From Oscheius sp. JU75 (taxonomy: Eukaryota; Nematoda; Chromadorea; Rhabditida; Rhabditidae), in NCBI GenBank assembly GCA_037178855.1, contig JASJZC010000005.1:3596001-3660000 (forward strand): a stretch of 64,000 nt of DNA. The letters are read 5' to 3'. The notes beneath the pieces are model-generated. The model was not told the DNA's origin. It saw nothing but the letters and a program-made list of their open reading frames with translations, and searched no databases. Positions within the stretch are counted from its first letter, which is position 1; every line of letters starts with the position of its first letter. A program made the translations under genes and the position numbers. Shown piece after piece: positions 21,901-34,550 of the stretch.

Positions 21901-22307
21901 GAATGCTTACTGTGCCACAAATAGACATGATAGCGAAAGAAACTGGCAAGGGCGAGATTCACTGGCTCGTTCAGTTTCAGACCGACGGGATTACGTAAAA
22001 GCCACGAGATGATCTTCAGCGGGAAATTTGTGACCGTTCACCAAACGGCAAACCTCATCAATGTAAGAAATTAGTCCAGAGAGCTGTTCCCACCATGAGA
22101 GTACGTCTACTTTTTGTACCAGGGTGTACATAATAAGACCGACAATCAAGTCAATACCGCTCAGAAGCAGGAATCGCTTGTTGAGCCTGAATAGCACGTG
22201 TACAAGGCAACATCATTGACTAAAGTGTTGTCAAGGAGTCCAATCTAAACGTACTTTATAGATTGCAACAATTTCAACACAGCTGAAGATCCGAGTACAT
22301 TGTCCAT
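18954..22307 (-). CDS. PIGQ: PIGQ/Gpi1, GPI-N-acetylglucosaminyltransferase subunit
   Basis: PIGQ is a membrane subunit of the ER complex that makes the first GPI-anchor intermediate, GlcNAc-phosphatidylinositol. The 5' exons (22307 down to 21722) encode membrane segments and the family landmarks LLRNPVGLKLNEPVNLALAS and LSLFTLHIHCFDIYAS. The matching continuation LCSLWRALRGKKWNPLRTRV, then FSLLLFLLPTIFVYFIV, lies at 19248 down to about 19000. The two parts join in phase (YAS-R-LADVSW) across a 2,473-nt intron (19249-21721) that contains the whole ABCG gene on the same strand. The C-terminus is uncertain: read straight through it stops at 18954-18956, just inside the duplicated block; alternative splicing of a weak GTCTTC donor would extend it to 18898. 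Either product is shorter than vertebrate PIGQ, so damage by the duplication is possible. The ATG at 22307 follows an acceptor-like GTTCAG. It sits 150 bp downstream of the phosphate carrier. Confidence 0.82.
19380..21519 (-). CDS. ABCG (White-type) half ABC transporter, nested in PIGQ intron
   Basis: Half-transporter of the ABCG/White family, which moves lipids or pigment precursors as a dimer. The order is ATPase domain then membrane domain, as required for ABCG. Visible motifs are Walker A GASGAGKTT, signature ISGGEGRRL, Walker B AILFCDEPTTGLDS and the H-loop in CTIHQPASQ. The ATPase part is followed by a linker with FVGSPRNCIQFFETCGFPCP, typical of White-like proteins, and six membrane segments ending GFIGLTIRVRRSR. 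The ATG at 21519 gives MDETASLLSIEPSEYG and is preceded by no better start. The product is about 600 residues over about eleven exons with short introns. The gene lies entirely within a PIGQ intron, and 623 bp of it are present as an inverted identical copy 3.3 kb away. Confidence 0.92.
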
Positions 22308-22417
22308 GCTAAAGTCTACTGAACAGTCAAGTTTACAGTGCGGAACCAACAGAAACGGTAAAAGTAGAATTTACTTTATCGAAAACATCAGACAATCGTT
22401 CACATGGTGCGCAACCG

Positions 22418-22423
22418 TTTATT
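22418..22423 (-). terminator. Poly(A) signal AATAAA of phosphate carrier
   Basis: AATAAA on the minus strand 35 bp after the phosphate carrier stop, followed about 100 nt later by an acceptor-like GTTCAG and the PIGQ ATG. Confidence 0.55.
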
Positions 22424-22457
22424 CTTTTGCTAAAACTAGCCGCACTGCTAACATTAC

Positions 22458-23821
22458 TTAATGATTCTCCTGGGCGTTCATTTTGTCGAGCAGGCTTTTG
22501 GGCGGGGAAGGAGGTGGGGGTCTGGGGAGATTGAAAGCAACTTTCACCGAGTCCTGCAATTGAAGATTTTAGATAGGCGAAGATAAAAGAACCTACGTAG
22601 ATAAACCATTGAAGAGCCGTGAGAGTACCGATCTGGAAAAAAAGTCTTAGGACACCAACACACAAAATACCATTATAATCCTAGGTCCGAGTCCCTTCCA
22701 GAGTCCTCCGAATCCGATCTTGTTGACAATGCTTCCGATAGAAGCGGAAGCATCCTGGTTCAACTTGGAAACGAGTGTGTCAGCAGGATGAGAGACGACG
22801 GCGCAGAAAACTCCTAAAAACCAGTTGTTTTAAAAGGACGATCAGCTAAAGTCGAGTGAACTGGCTCACAAAAACGTACCAGCGATGTAACCAGCAACGA
22901 AGGTGACGACCAGCTGCTCAGACTTGGAGCACTGCTCACGAGGCTTGGGAACAACGTATTTGTACAGAGCTTCGACGGTCTTCTCGAAACAGGCGAACTT
23001 CATCATGGTGTAAGGAATCTGTCGTCCCCAGAGTGGAGGAAGTCCCTAAAAAAACAAGTATACATAGAACCAACGAAGATCCAACCTTGAAGAAGCCCTT
23101 GAGTCCTTCAGCATTGTAGATCATGGGAGCGCAGCCACGAAGAGTCGGGGGAGCTCCAGGATGGGTCTGGATACGGACCTTGGTAGCCTCCATAGGAGCA
23201 AGCATGATGTCGGCAAAGAACTCGGCAGAAGCAGATGCAGCAAGATAGAGACCAGTACGATAAAGGTAGGCTTTCTCCTAGAGGAAAATGCTATTTAGAA
23301 AAGTGTATTGAAGACACTAACCTCTCCCAAGGCGTCAGCATAGACGTTCTTGAACATCTCGTAGAATCCGAACTTTCCGAGACCTTGGAGCGAATATCCA
23401 ACAAGAGTTGGGGCCCATCCTTTGCCAAGAGCACGAACTCCCTCCTCAGCGACAGTAGTGCGGAAGCCAGAGACAATTCCCTTGTACTTTTCGGGATTGA
23501 CCTAAAACGAAGCTGGTTACGCATATTCCCGTGTCGTACGAAAGGACATAAAATAACAGAAACGTACCTGGATACGACATTTAATGAGATCGAGAGGCAC
23601 GATGGCGGTGTGGGTTAGTCCGCAACTAAGAACACCTCCGAAGGCGCAGAGAGCGTAGTACTTGCCGCTGCCGAACTCGACTTCGGCTCCTGAATTCGAA
23701 TACAACATTCAGCATGTAATAAATGCTAACCCTTAGCAACGGGAGATGCACAGCTAGCGCTGCGGACAGGAAGACTGAAGGGATTGGCTTTGACCGCCTC
23801 GGTGAGTTGCTCGACTCCCAT
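22458..23821 (-). CDS. SLC25A3: Mitochondrial phosphate carrier (SLC25A3)
   Basis: Imports inorganic phosphate into the mitochondrial matrix for ATP synthesis. Seven exons encode about 360 residues with three mitochondrial-carrier repeats: PLDLIKCRIQV in repeat 1, PMEATKVRIQTHPG in repeat 2, and HPADTLVSKLN in repeat 3. The phosphate-carrier-specific stretches GWAPTLVGYSLQGLGKFGFY and PPLWGRQIPYTMMKFACFE are present, as is the C-terminus GTLTALQWFIYDSVKV followed by a proline-rich tail. The N-terminus (MGVEQLTEAVKANPFSLPVR) could act as a short targeting region. Introns are about 38-66 nt. It is divergent from prefoldin 1, with 333 bp between the two ATGs, and lies 150 bp upstream of PIGQ on the same strand. 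Confidence 0.95.
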
Positions 23822-24154
23822 GATTACCTACAAAATCCACTCATAATTCGAAGGCGATATTATTTTGGAGACAGACAAGGAAAAAGAAAAACGGCACTGG
23901 TACAAATGGTCTTCGGAGAAGGGCCTCCGAGAAATGACGAGAGTTCACCGCCCGATGAAGTCGTGACGAGACCCGGCGCCTTGATTACGGTACGTACCGG
24001 TACAACTACGTACTTATTTTTGCTCACACGCGCAACTTTATAGTGCCTTTCATCTTGCCAGGTTTTTCCCCTTCCATGAACTTTATTTGCCGCAAAACTA
24101 AATAAACACAGCGTAATTTTTTAGAGGACTCTTTCTGCCTTGGGAACTAACAAG
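23822..24154. promoter_or_regulatory. Divergent promoter region, phosphate carrier / prefoldin 1
   Basis: 333 bp between two divergent housekeeping genes, which must contain both promoters. It holds a perfect 12-bp palindrome CGGTACGTACCG at 23988-23999 and a nearby partial repeat (CTACGTAC) that could be regulatory; this is inference. Confidence 0.4.
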
Positions 24155-24645
24155 ATGGCGGATGAGGAACTAAAAAAGGTACAATTCTTGATCTTAAACC
24201 CGTAATATTTGTTGCTTTAGGCTTTTCAAGAACTTCAGTTCAAGACGAATGAAACTAGGCAAAGAATATCTCAGGGTGAACGTACGAAGCGGGTCAACTT
24301 GCAGGTAGATTGGTACGATTTTTCCGTTTATATTTGTTCATTTAGAAAAAAGCCATCTCCGAGGCAACTGCTAAGGCTCTGCAGGTCGAAAGTATGTCTC
24401 CTGATTACAAATACTATCGTAGTGTGGGAAGAACATTCGTTCTGTCGTCAAAGGATGGTGAACTCGAACGCCATCAGAAGGAAGCGAGTGATTTCAAGTG
24501 AGTGGCTTTTTGTTAAATAGCTTTCCAACATACAATTTCCAGGTCTGCTGCGGACGCCATAGACAAGCAACGGGAGTATCTAGAGAAGGGACTGAAGGAA
24601 TCTGAAGAGAATCTCCGGGAGTTAGTCCAGTCCCGTCGCTCGTAA
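24155..24645 (+). CDS. PFDN1: Prefoldin subunit 1
   Basis: Beta-type subunit of the cytosolic prefoldin hexamer, which hands unfolded actin and tubulin to the CCT chaperonin. Five exons encode about 120 residues: MADEELKKAFQELQFKTNET, a first coiled coil, then the hairpin region YYRSVGRTFVLSSKDGEL, and a second coiled coil ending ENLRELVQSRRS. Length and layout (coil, two hairpins, coil) fit prefoldin 1. The AATAAA at 24682 is a likely poly(A) signal. Confidence 0.93.
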
Positions 24646-25197
24646 TGATTCTATGTTGTGCTTTACATTTTGTCACGTCCGAATAAATGGTTTTAATACT
24701 CTCAGTGCAGTGGCTGCGGTTCGCATCCGACAATCTAACATTTAATTCGTGTAGCGCGAAAAATTAACCATTTTGAGGAATGAATAGCAGTTGCTTAGTG
24801 TACATTTTGCTCATATCGATGTATATTGTTTGTTCTCCATAATGCGGGTATATTTGAAAGAGATAGGGCTATCTTGTGTGGAGCTAATTCGATAAGATAA
24901 GTTGATAAGATTCGGCCCCAGATGATCGCCATTCTCGTACAGTTCTGGAACCCGCTTGCTCAGGAACAGTTTCGAGCAAAGAGCGTGACGTAGTGTCAGA
25001 TTTCAAAACGCGCGGGGATGTTGGCGCCTTTTTCTCCCGAACGTCTGACCGCTGCTGGCTCTCGCAACCTGTCCACTTTTCCGCTCTAACGAAATCACAA
25101 CCTACATTTGTTGCCACACATTTTTTTGCTTTCTTTTCAATGCCTATTCGCTATAGTCTCTCAAAAATATAGTTTTTCAGACTCGTGAATTTATAGG
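24646..25197. other. Intergenic, prefoldin 1 to UAP1
   Basis: 552 bp with the prefoldin poly(A) signal at the start and, at 25174-25180, a pyrimidine-rich acceptor-like TTTTTCAG 18 bp before the UAP1 ATG. No other gene is supported. Confidence 0.5.
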
Positions 25198-27510
<2,313 letters not shown>

Positions 27511-28542
27511 ACAAGTCTTATCATCTTCCCACTGTAAATACTTTTTTCTCACTAACTTGTAATTTTATGGGTTTCAACAAAGTTTTACTACATATCTGTT
27601 GCTCCCTCTATCAAAAGGTGCCGATAACTTTGTTCCCAACCTGCTCGATCACGGCTAATCCGGAGCGGTCTCTTTCACTCGATGTCGCCTAACAGTTTAG
27701 GACAAGTGTTGCGTGAGTGCTTTGTTACGACTCCACGTCTTGTGCCACAGGCTCTGCTCGAACTCTTCGTTGACCAAATATTGTACAATGTCATTTTGCC
27801 ATGATATCTTCTTCACCTGTTCTCCATGTTTTTTCCACCGTCCATGATAAAATCTTAATAAAAAGATTCTACCATAATCTGTGAGACATGTAAAATTACT
27901 AAATCTGAAACATAAAGAGCAGTGGCTGCCGTCGGAAGTGGCGGCTGTGGCAGACTGATGATTACTCGTCATTTTCGTATTATTCGCCTCATTTGGTGGC
28001 TATAATGCATCGCGACACCTAGTCCTCTTGTAGCCATGCGGCTCTTCCGGACTCAAACAATCACACGCAAAACTACGCAATCCGATGATAAGTCTGAGAA
28101 GAAGAGACAGCTGTGGGTCCAGCTGGTACAATGGATCACGCGATCACACAGCTGCAAACGCTTTTTCTCAAGGTATATCCGGCTTACTGTAGCCGCACGG
28201 TATCAACAGTCTTTCTTCCTGGAAAATCTGTCTTAGAATAGAGTACTAAACTGGAAATCTCTTCTGTTGGTCATTCTATTAAAAAACAGCAATAACGATA
28301 TTCTAGTCATCAGCCAAGCAGACAGGAGTACCACTCTCATTCTTCAGAAAATAAGAAATGTGACTTTGCGACTTTTTGCTGACCAATGAATCCTGACTGT
28401 TCATTGTAATGCTCTGCTTATAGCAGATGTTTTGCCTCAATGCATTCACAGTACTCCCTCCAATGGGCGGCGGGAGTGGTCGAAGGACCCGCCCCTTTCG
28501 GTCTCTTCTGCTCGTGTCGCCCGTCAGAAAGCACGATCTGTG
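27511..28542. other. Intergenic, UAP1 to nuclear receptor
   Basis: About 1 kb. A minus-strand open frame of 91 codons (27697-27972) reads like a possible small protein (WKKHGEQVKKISWQNDIVQY) but has no recognisable family. The last ~80 bp before the receptor ATG are GC-rich. I see nothing else. Confidence 0.45.
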
Positions 28543-30708
28543 ATGACTTCCCAGCCAAGCAGTAAGTTCTTGTCTTTCCACGCCTTCGGCTGTCGCTAAT
28601 TATGCTCAAGAGTCGCCGCAGGCCGACAGCTTTGATATGAGGCCATCAAAAGCCAATATGTTGGATTTGGAGTGGCTCTCCAGCTGAGCGCTATTGTTAG
28701 GCTACTGCCGAGGGTCCTGATGGCACCGAGTTGCCAAGTCCTGAAGTTTCGATGGGTCTGGCTCTGGGGGAAGCTACTGTTAGGTTTCGAAAGGATATTC
28801 AGATTCTCTGATCAGTAGCTTGAAAAGTACCGTAGTACCCGCTTTTCTGACAGCACAGCAATCTTGGACTTCACAGCGGACTTCTTTAAACTTTGAACCG
28901 TCTTTCAGGTCGAATACTTTTCGACGTCCCGTGCCGCGTCTGTCAAGACCACAGTAGCGGAAAGCATTACGGTGTCTATGCCTGCGATGGGTGCTCAGGG
29001 TTCTTCAAGGTGAGTCTGACTGACTCTGAGTTGCTACGAGAACTGTGCATGTGATCAATATACATCTCGATTATAAAGATAGTTTTCTAGTCTGTCAATA
29101 CTACGGCTTTCGCCGTCTTTTGGCTTTCAGTTTGCGTTGGCGGCTTCGCCGCTTCATTGTAACAAAAGTCCCCCACTATAAAGTGGCAAAAACAAAGTTC
29201 TAGAGCACATCCAAATTTGAAATGCCATTTAATAATGTTGGCTATAACTTCTGGACCCAAACTTGTTCACTTTTGTTGGTAGCTGACGGACGGACATCAT
29301 TACACTTGAGTAGTCAAGAGCTGTGAAAAATATTTTCAGCGATCTGTCCGCCGTCATCGACAGTACGTGTGTAAAAACAAAGGTGGTACTGATGAGGAAC
29401 GCTGTCTTGTTGACAAGACTCATCGAAATCAATGCAGATCATGTCGTCTTCGAAAATGTTTCGAAATTGGAATGAACAAGGTCTGTCTTCTGCCCCAACT
29501 GATTCCTATGTCATTTCTAGGAAGCAGTTCAACACGAACGCGGCCCTCGGAACAGCTCACTCCGGCGCCAGACATTACTCCTGGAACAGTCTTCGGTAGC
29601 CCGTATTCTTCCGTCGGTGAGTCGAGAAGAGTGACACATACTGCCGAGTTCTTTCCATTTTGCCGCCTCTCGCGTCAACAACTTTTGTCCTTTGGCTGCT
29701 ACCGTAATCCGGCTGACAATAATCACCGCCGATGAGATTTTAAAGCGAGGATTTGCACAAAAGGCGGATAACTTTTTGACGAGGGATAGAGGGGGAGTGA
29801 GTACAATTTGAGACATTTTCAGCCTGACCTCAGTTCTGAGTCTGAACCAGGATCGACTTCGACTATGTCTATGATGGGAGAGAGACTGCCAGAGATTGCT
29901 GCTCGTGCCTTCTTTCAGATGATCCATTGGGCCAGAACACAGTTCTCCTTCGCCTATCTTCCCATGGAGAAACAGGTAGGTCAGCTGGTTGGAGCAACTT
30001 GCGTCATTAAGAGACAGGTGCAGTTAATTGGACTCTCGCTGCGACTCTCTAAACTTAATGGCTTTAGGTCAGCACTTTCCAACAGTCTTGGCCGGCAATT
30101 TTCGTCGTGACTTGCTACGAGATGAGAGTCATCTCTTCGCATCAAGTTCGACTGGAAGGAGAGTCTACCAAGTCCCGAAACGAGGTGGCAGCTGCCTTCG
30201 AAAAGGTCGAGTCTCTCCGCCTGGACACTCGTGAAACGACTCTGCTCAAAATGCATGCCTTGCTGAAAGGTTCGTTGCAAAAACAACTGTTTTGGTTCCG
30301 TTTTAGAACAAACGTGACTGTCTTGGACAAATAGATACGGTAGTTTTCAGAGTCGCCCGCCAGCTACCAGTTAGCCTACCAACTAGTCGCCTACCAACAA
30401 CTTGTCCATCGTCAAGATCCTTTCCGTCTTATGAAGTAGGCATTCGACAGAGAGACTAGTCGTAATTCTTGTTCAGATGTCTCGAACTGATTGTACTAAC
30501 TCCTGAGCCCTTTGTAGACGTCCTGTTCCGTCCCTCGATCGGAGAGGCTTCGATGTCAGTTCTGATTGCAGACATTCTACAGCCATTGAAGGGGCTGGAA
30601 CCCTTCCTCGCCAACTCGCAACAGCTTCTAAACCCGTCCTCGATCAAGACGGAAGATCAATCTGAGGACGACGAAGATGACTCCGAAGAAAAACCCATCT
30701 CTCCTTAA
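28543..30708 (+). CDS. nhr-67-like: Tailless/TLX-type nuclear receptor (NR2E, nhr-67-like)
   Basis: Nuclear receptor of the NR2E1 (tailless/TLX) group, a DNA-binding transcription factor that in animals controls neural and cell-fate decisions. A very short first exon (MTSQPSS) is spliced in phase to the DNA-binding domain: [20 protein letters not shown], then the P-box CDGCSGFFK that marks this group, then RSVRRQYVCKN, and the second zinc module [17 protein letters not shown]. The C-terminal extension [12 protein letters not shown] is a tailless signature and argues against the related PNR/FAX-1 group. The ligand-binding domain follows ([17 protein letters not shown]) and ends [19 protein letters not shown] plus an acidic tail [13 protein letters not shown]. 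The introns after exon 1 and inside the DNA-binding domain are about 330-350 nt, long for this genome. Confidence 0.93.
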
Positions 30709-31037
30709 TCGTGTGTTTGTGTTTTTGTCAGAACTTGCCAGAATTTGGATAAAGAGCTTGTACCATTATTGAGAGTGCTAATCGAAGGGCTTCTCGGCTG
30801 TCCCACGACGCGATAATTACCCGCTAATCACACATTTCTGAGCAGAAACTACCGTAGTCCAAGGGTAAGCAGTCAAATATTAACATCTCCCGACTGAAAG
30901 CACTGTTCGTTCCCACGAATCCGAGGCGGCATTGTTCTCCGAAAGACACGCATCATGGGAACAGTCGCGCGAGAACTTTCTTCAACTACTGCAGGTTCTG
31001 CTGACATCACTTCATTTGTACATGCGCGATTTTTCGC
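30709..31037. other. Convergent 3' region
   Basis: 329 bp between the stop codons of the nuclear receptor and the Rap-like gene, which face each other. No coding signal. Confidence 0.55.
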
Positions 31038-31822
31038 TCATAATAGAACACAACAATCGTTCTTCTCCTTCTTCTTTCGCATCTTCTCGCCTCCACCCTG
31101 TTGTCGAATTTGTCTGACTGCGTCGAAAAATACTTCCGAAATGTTCTCATTCATTTTGGCCGACGTTTCGAAAAAGTTACATCGAAGTTTTTGAGCCAAA
31201 GCCTTCCCATCGGTTGTTGGTATCCTTCTCTGACTTTGACACAAATCACTTTTGTTTCCTACAACCTGAAATTTGAATATACTTTCTCGATTCGATTATT
31301 CGATCACCACCATCGGGACTTTTCCTTTTACGCGGAAGATGTGGTCAGCTATGGATTCGATCTGAACTGAGAGTTTCGGACTGAAATGGCTCTAAAGGGA
31401 CCTGTCGGAACGAGTGTTCATCCTCAATCGAGTAGACCAAGATGAACCCTTGTGCACTTTTCACATACAGGTCTCGCATACCACTGAACTGTTCCTAAAA
31501 CGGATTTCAATAGGCTTCGAACTTTAAAACCAACGGTTCCTGCCGTATCAAGAACCTCGAGTCTGCAATCCTCGCCATCTATCCGAATAAATTTGCGATA
31601 CGAGTCCTCAATAGTCGCATCATAAGCCTTCAAAAAAGAGTTTTTTTCTTTTTCAAGTAACGGCATAACAGAATAAAAGGGACAGAGCCTACCGCAACAA
31701 AACACCCCTGCACGAACTGGACAGTCTGGAAAGGAACTCTTTGAAGTGAAGACCCTATAACTCACAATAGCAGATTTTCCGACAGCCCCGAGACCACAAA
31801 GACAGAGCTTGTATTCTCGCAT
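31038..31822 (-). CDS. Rap-like small GTPase
   Basis: Ras-superfamily GTP switch, about 190 residues over six exons. Visible features are the P-loop GLGAVGKSA, effector loop [12 protein letters not shown]3 [14 protein letters not shown]4 VGNKSDL, G5 ETSAK and the C-terminus CVLL, a CaaX box predicted to be geranylgeranylated. The threonine where Ras has Gln61 (DTAGT rather than DTAGQ) is the Rap hallmark, and the N-terminus [10 protein letters not shown] is Rap-like. The effector loop has Ala in place of the usual Pro34, and the P-loop has A where Rap has G. The ATG at 31822 lies 173 bp after the stop codon of the APMAP-like gene on the same strand. Confidence 0.9.
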
Positions 31823-31983
31823 CGAAAACGACAAGAATAAGTGGCTACAAGGTGTCGATATCGCTTTCGGCCGATAGACGATTAGGTGCTGGTATCCGCC
31901 CCAGTTGCGCGGAAAACAGCCGCTGGACGCGAAATGACACTCTGTTTGCAAATGTTTGACAGCCAGCTGGCTGGTTATTTCTC

Positions 31984-31989
31984 TTTATT
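31984..31989 (-). terminator. Poly(A) signal AATAAA of APMAP-like gene
   Basis: Minus-strand AATAAA 6 bp after the APMAP-like stop codon, within the 173-bp gap before the Rap-like ATG. Confidence 0.5.
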
Positions 31990-31994
31990 CATAA

Positions 31995-33497
31995 TTAATT
32001 GTCGAGTTTCACTCGACCGAGGTAGAAATTGGCGTCGGATCCTAGAAGAAGATTGCCCTTCCCATCTTCAATGGCTGTCGTTATTGCTGTCACTTTTCCT
32101 GTCGTATCTCTAAGAATATCCAGTATTTCTCCCGATTCCGGACTGATCTAAGTTTTTACTTTTGTAGTCTTGACATAGAAAGGGCAAACCTTGAGGACGA
32201 GACCTTCGGGACTGGATAGGAAGTCGAGAAGCCAAGTCAAAGCTTGAGGAGAGAAAACCTTGGCTATCAGCTCTCGAATAGCTGGGTGGCGAGAGATCCA
32301 ATTGTCCGATGAGGATCGAGTCACTGGAATCGGAACCCAGATATTGCCATCGTGAGCACTGCGTAAGTTGTCCGGATAACCAGGCAGGTTGTCCACCAGC
32401 ACTTTGTAGGTTTCTCGAGAAGGAGAGAATCTGAAAAGGAAGTAGTATTGCCCAAGGGCTTTGCTTACTTGAGAATTCTCGCCAGACCCATTTCGGCAAT
32501 TAGAATTTGTCCACGGAAGATTGTGATACCGTTCGGGAAGTAGAGATTATCGACAAGAACGACCAACGATTTGTCTTTCGGATCGAAAGCCAGAACCCTA
32601 AACATAGACTAGTTACCAACTCTACCTCAATCCCAACCTGCCATTTGGTCGATGCTCCAGCATGTCGAAGATACAGTCTCGATCGTCAAATTTGGTGGAA
32701 GACTCGGAGAGGATAAGACGTCCATCTGGCAGAATTCCCACATCGTTTAGGTAGCGAACCGGCACGGCAGAGTCGTCGTTCGTGATCTGTGCGCCGCCAC
32801 GAAGAAGTGCTTGGACAGAACTGTTCTTCCAGTTGACAGCAAACACTCCCAAGTAGGCATCTACCACGATCAGTGTGTCGTCCTCGTCCACTCGAAGACC
32901 AAGAGGGCGTCCACAAAGTGTGCTCGCCTTGTAGGATCCATCACAATCTTCGCGAGAGGTCAGTCGGACTGCTTGGACAATCTTCGCTCCTTTCGTACTT
33001 ACTTTCAGCTAAAGACAGTCTGATCTATTTTCTCATTGACAGAAACTGACTTCACAGATGAGTCCAGTCTTGAGACCAACGAAAACCTTTCCCGTCTTGT
33101 GATTGACCGCTATCGATTCGGGTCCGTAGATCTGATCTTCCAGAAGAAGTTGGACATCGGAAAGACGAGAATCCGAAGGAAGTGGATCGGGGTCGGGGAG
33201 TCTGAAATATTGGGCGATTGCGGGATCGATGACCTTCCGTTGCCGTCCGCTGCCGCCGATCCAAACAAGCACTGGCAATAATAACTTACGATATGCTAAT
33301 GAGATACGGAATGATGTCATAACTCACTCGAAAGAGACTGCCGAGATAGGGGAAGAGACGAAGAAATGCGTAAGACCGAGACTGACTGCCAATGCGGCGA
33401 CCACTGCTCCAAAATAGAGATGAACTCGGGACACTGGCTCTTCTGCCTTCCTGACTGTCTTCGGTGGCTTACCTTTAGAGATCTTCTCGGGCTTCAT
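31995..33497 (-). CDS. APMAP-like: APMAP-like / strictosidine synthase-like membrane protein
   Basis: Type II membrane protein with a lumenal six-bladed beta-propeller of the strictosidine-synthase/arylesterase family. The N-terminus MKPEKISKGKPPKTVRKAEE is cytosolic and basic and is followed by one membrane anchor (VHLYFGAVVAALAVSLGL). Family landmarks in order are DQIYGPESIAVNHKTGKVFV, LIVVDAYLGVFAVNW, VRYLNDVGILPDGRLILSES, DNLPGYPDNLR, WVPIPVTR, and a C-terminus ending in NLLLGSDANFYLGRVKLDN. About 420 residues. Introns are short except the one after the anchor (about 130 nt), which might hide an extra exon. The enzyme activity of APMAP homologues is poorly defined. Confidence 0.88.
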
Positions 33498-34550
33498 TCT
33501 AAAGATTGGATATCATGGAGGAGTCAGTGGCCAGAATAAGATTAATTGACTACAATTGTGCATGCGACAGACAGTTTGCGACAGTGCACATTTGAAAGAA
33601 CGGAGAGGAAAGACAAAAAGCGTTGGATGCCGTGGGCAGAGGTCAGACAAGAGTCGAGCGGTCGACGCGGAGCGTGTACACAAATAAAGCGGACCATCAC
33701 CGTTCCCAGGTATATTGTAGATAGGGTCTGATGAAATAAAAGAGCTCTTTTATACTCACCAAATAGTCATTATTTCATTCAGCTACCTCCAGAAATTGCA
33801 GATCGTCTCATGTCTTTGATTATCTTCAGAGGTCTCTTCTAGACAACAGTCTCTCTCAGGTGTGCCCGATCAATTGTACCTGACCCCGGTCCGGGGCGGA
33901 GCCGTGCGCTTCCTCTGATAAGAGAGAGGCTCCCATTGAATCCAAGACTCATCCGGTCCCCTTTCAACTTTTCTTCCGCCATCTGGGGTCAGACCAGCTG
34001 CCCAGACGTTCGCGCCTCTTTTCACTCTTCGCGCAGTATCACACTCCCAGTCAAATGACCAAATGATCACATGGTCCGACATTTTCCCGCATAATCTACT
34101 ATCTAAAGGTTTCTCCTGAAACAGAAGTTTAACTTATATAATTCAAAAAGTCTTATCGCTCGCAGTCGATAGCTTTTCCCGCCGGTCAGTTCGCAACCTT
34201 TCATCAGCGCTGTCTCTGTACTTTGACCGTGCCGCTCTTGTCTTTCGAAATCGATAAACTGAGTACAAACTGTGCTTCCAGATAGTCTTGTACCGAGTGC
34301 TGTCCGCGTCTATTTGTGTCAGTATCAGCAGGTAAACAGATCGTCTTGTGCCCCGAACCGACAGCTTTTAGGTCGTAAGCCCCATCGGGCCAATGATTCC
34401 CAACGAGCACTTCCAACGACTTCTCTATGATCTCTTTTGTATGTGGCATGGCGTCCAGCGGCATTACGATCCTCCGTTGCCCGAGAGCGAGGAACAGAGA
34501 CACAGCAAGGTATGTTTTGACGGGACAGTCTCCGATAGCGCGGATCGATT
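33498..34550. other. Intergenic, with weak minus-strand open frames
   Basis: Divergent interval between the APMAP-like gene and STAT. A minus-strand frame at 34204-34464 (86 codons, containing TKEIIEKSLEVLVGNHWPDG) could be a small gene, and on the plus strand an in-phase exon at about 34371-34512 (PNEHFQRLLYDLFCMWHG) could be an upstream STAT exon. They overlap, so at most one is likely to be real. A GC-rich hairpin (CCCCGGTCCGGGG) lies near 33885. Confidence 0.4.

Noticed and set aside
34204-34464. Small minus-strand gene overlapping the 5' side of STAT
   Set aside because: No family match and no independent splice or promoter evidence; it competes with a plausible upstream STAT exon. Kept only as a note.
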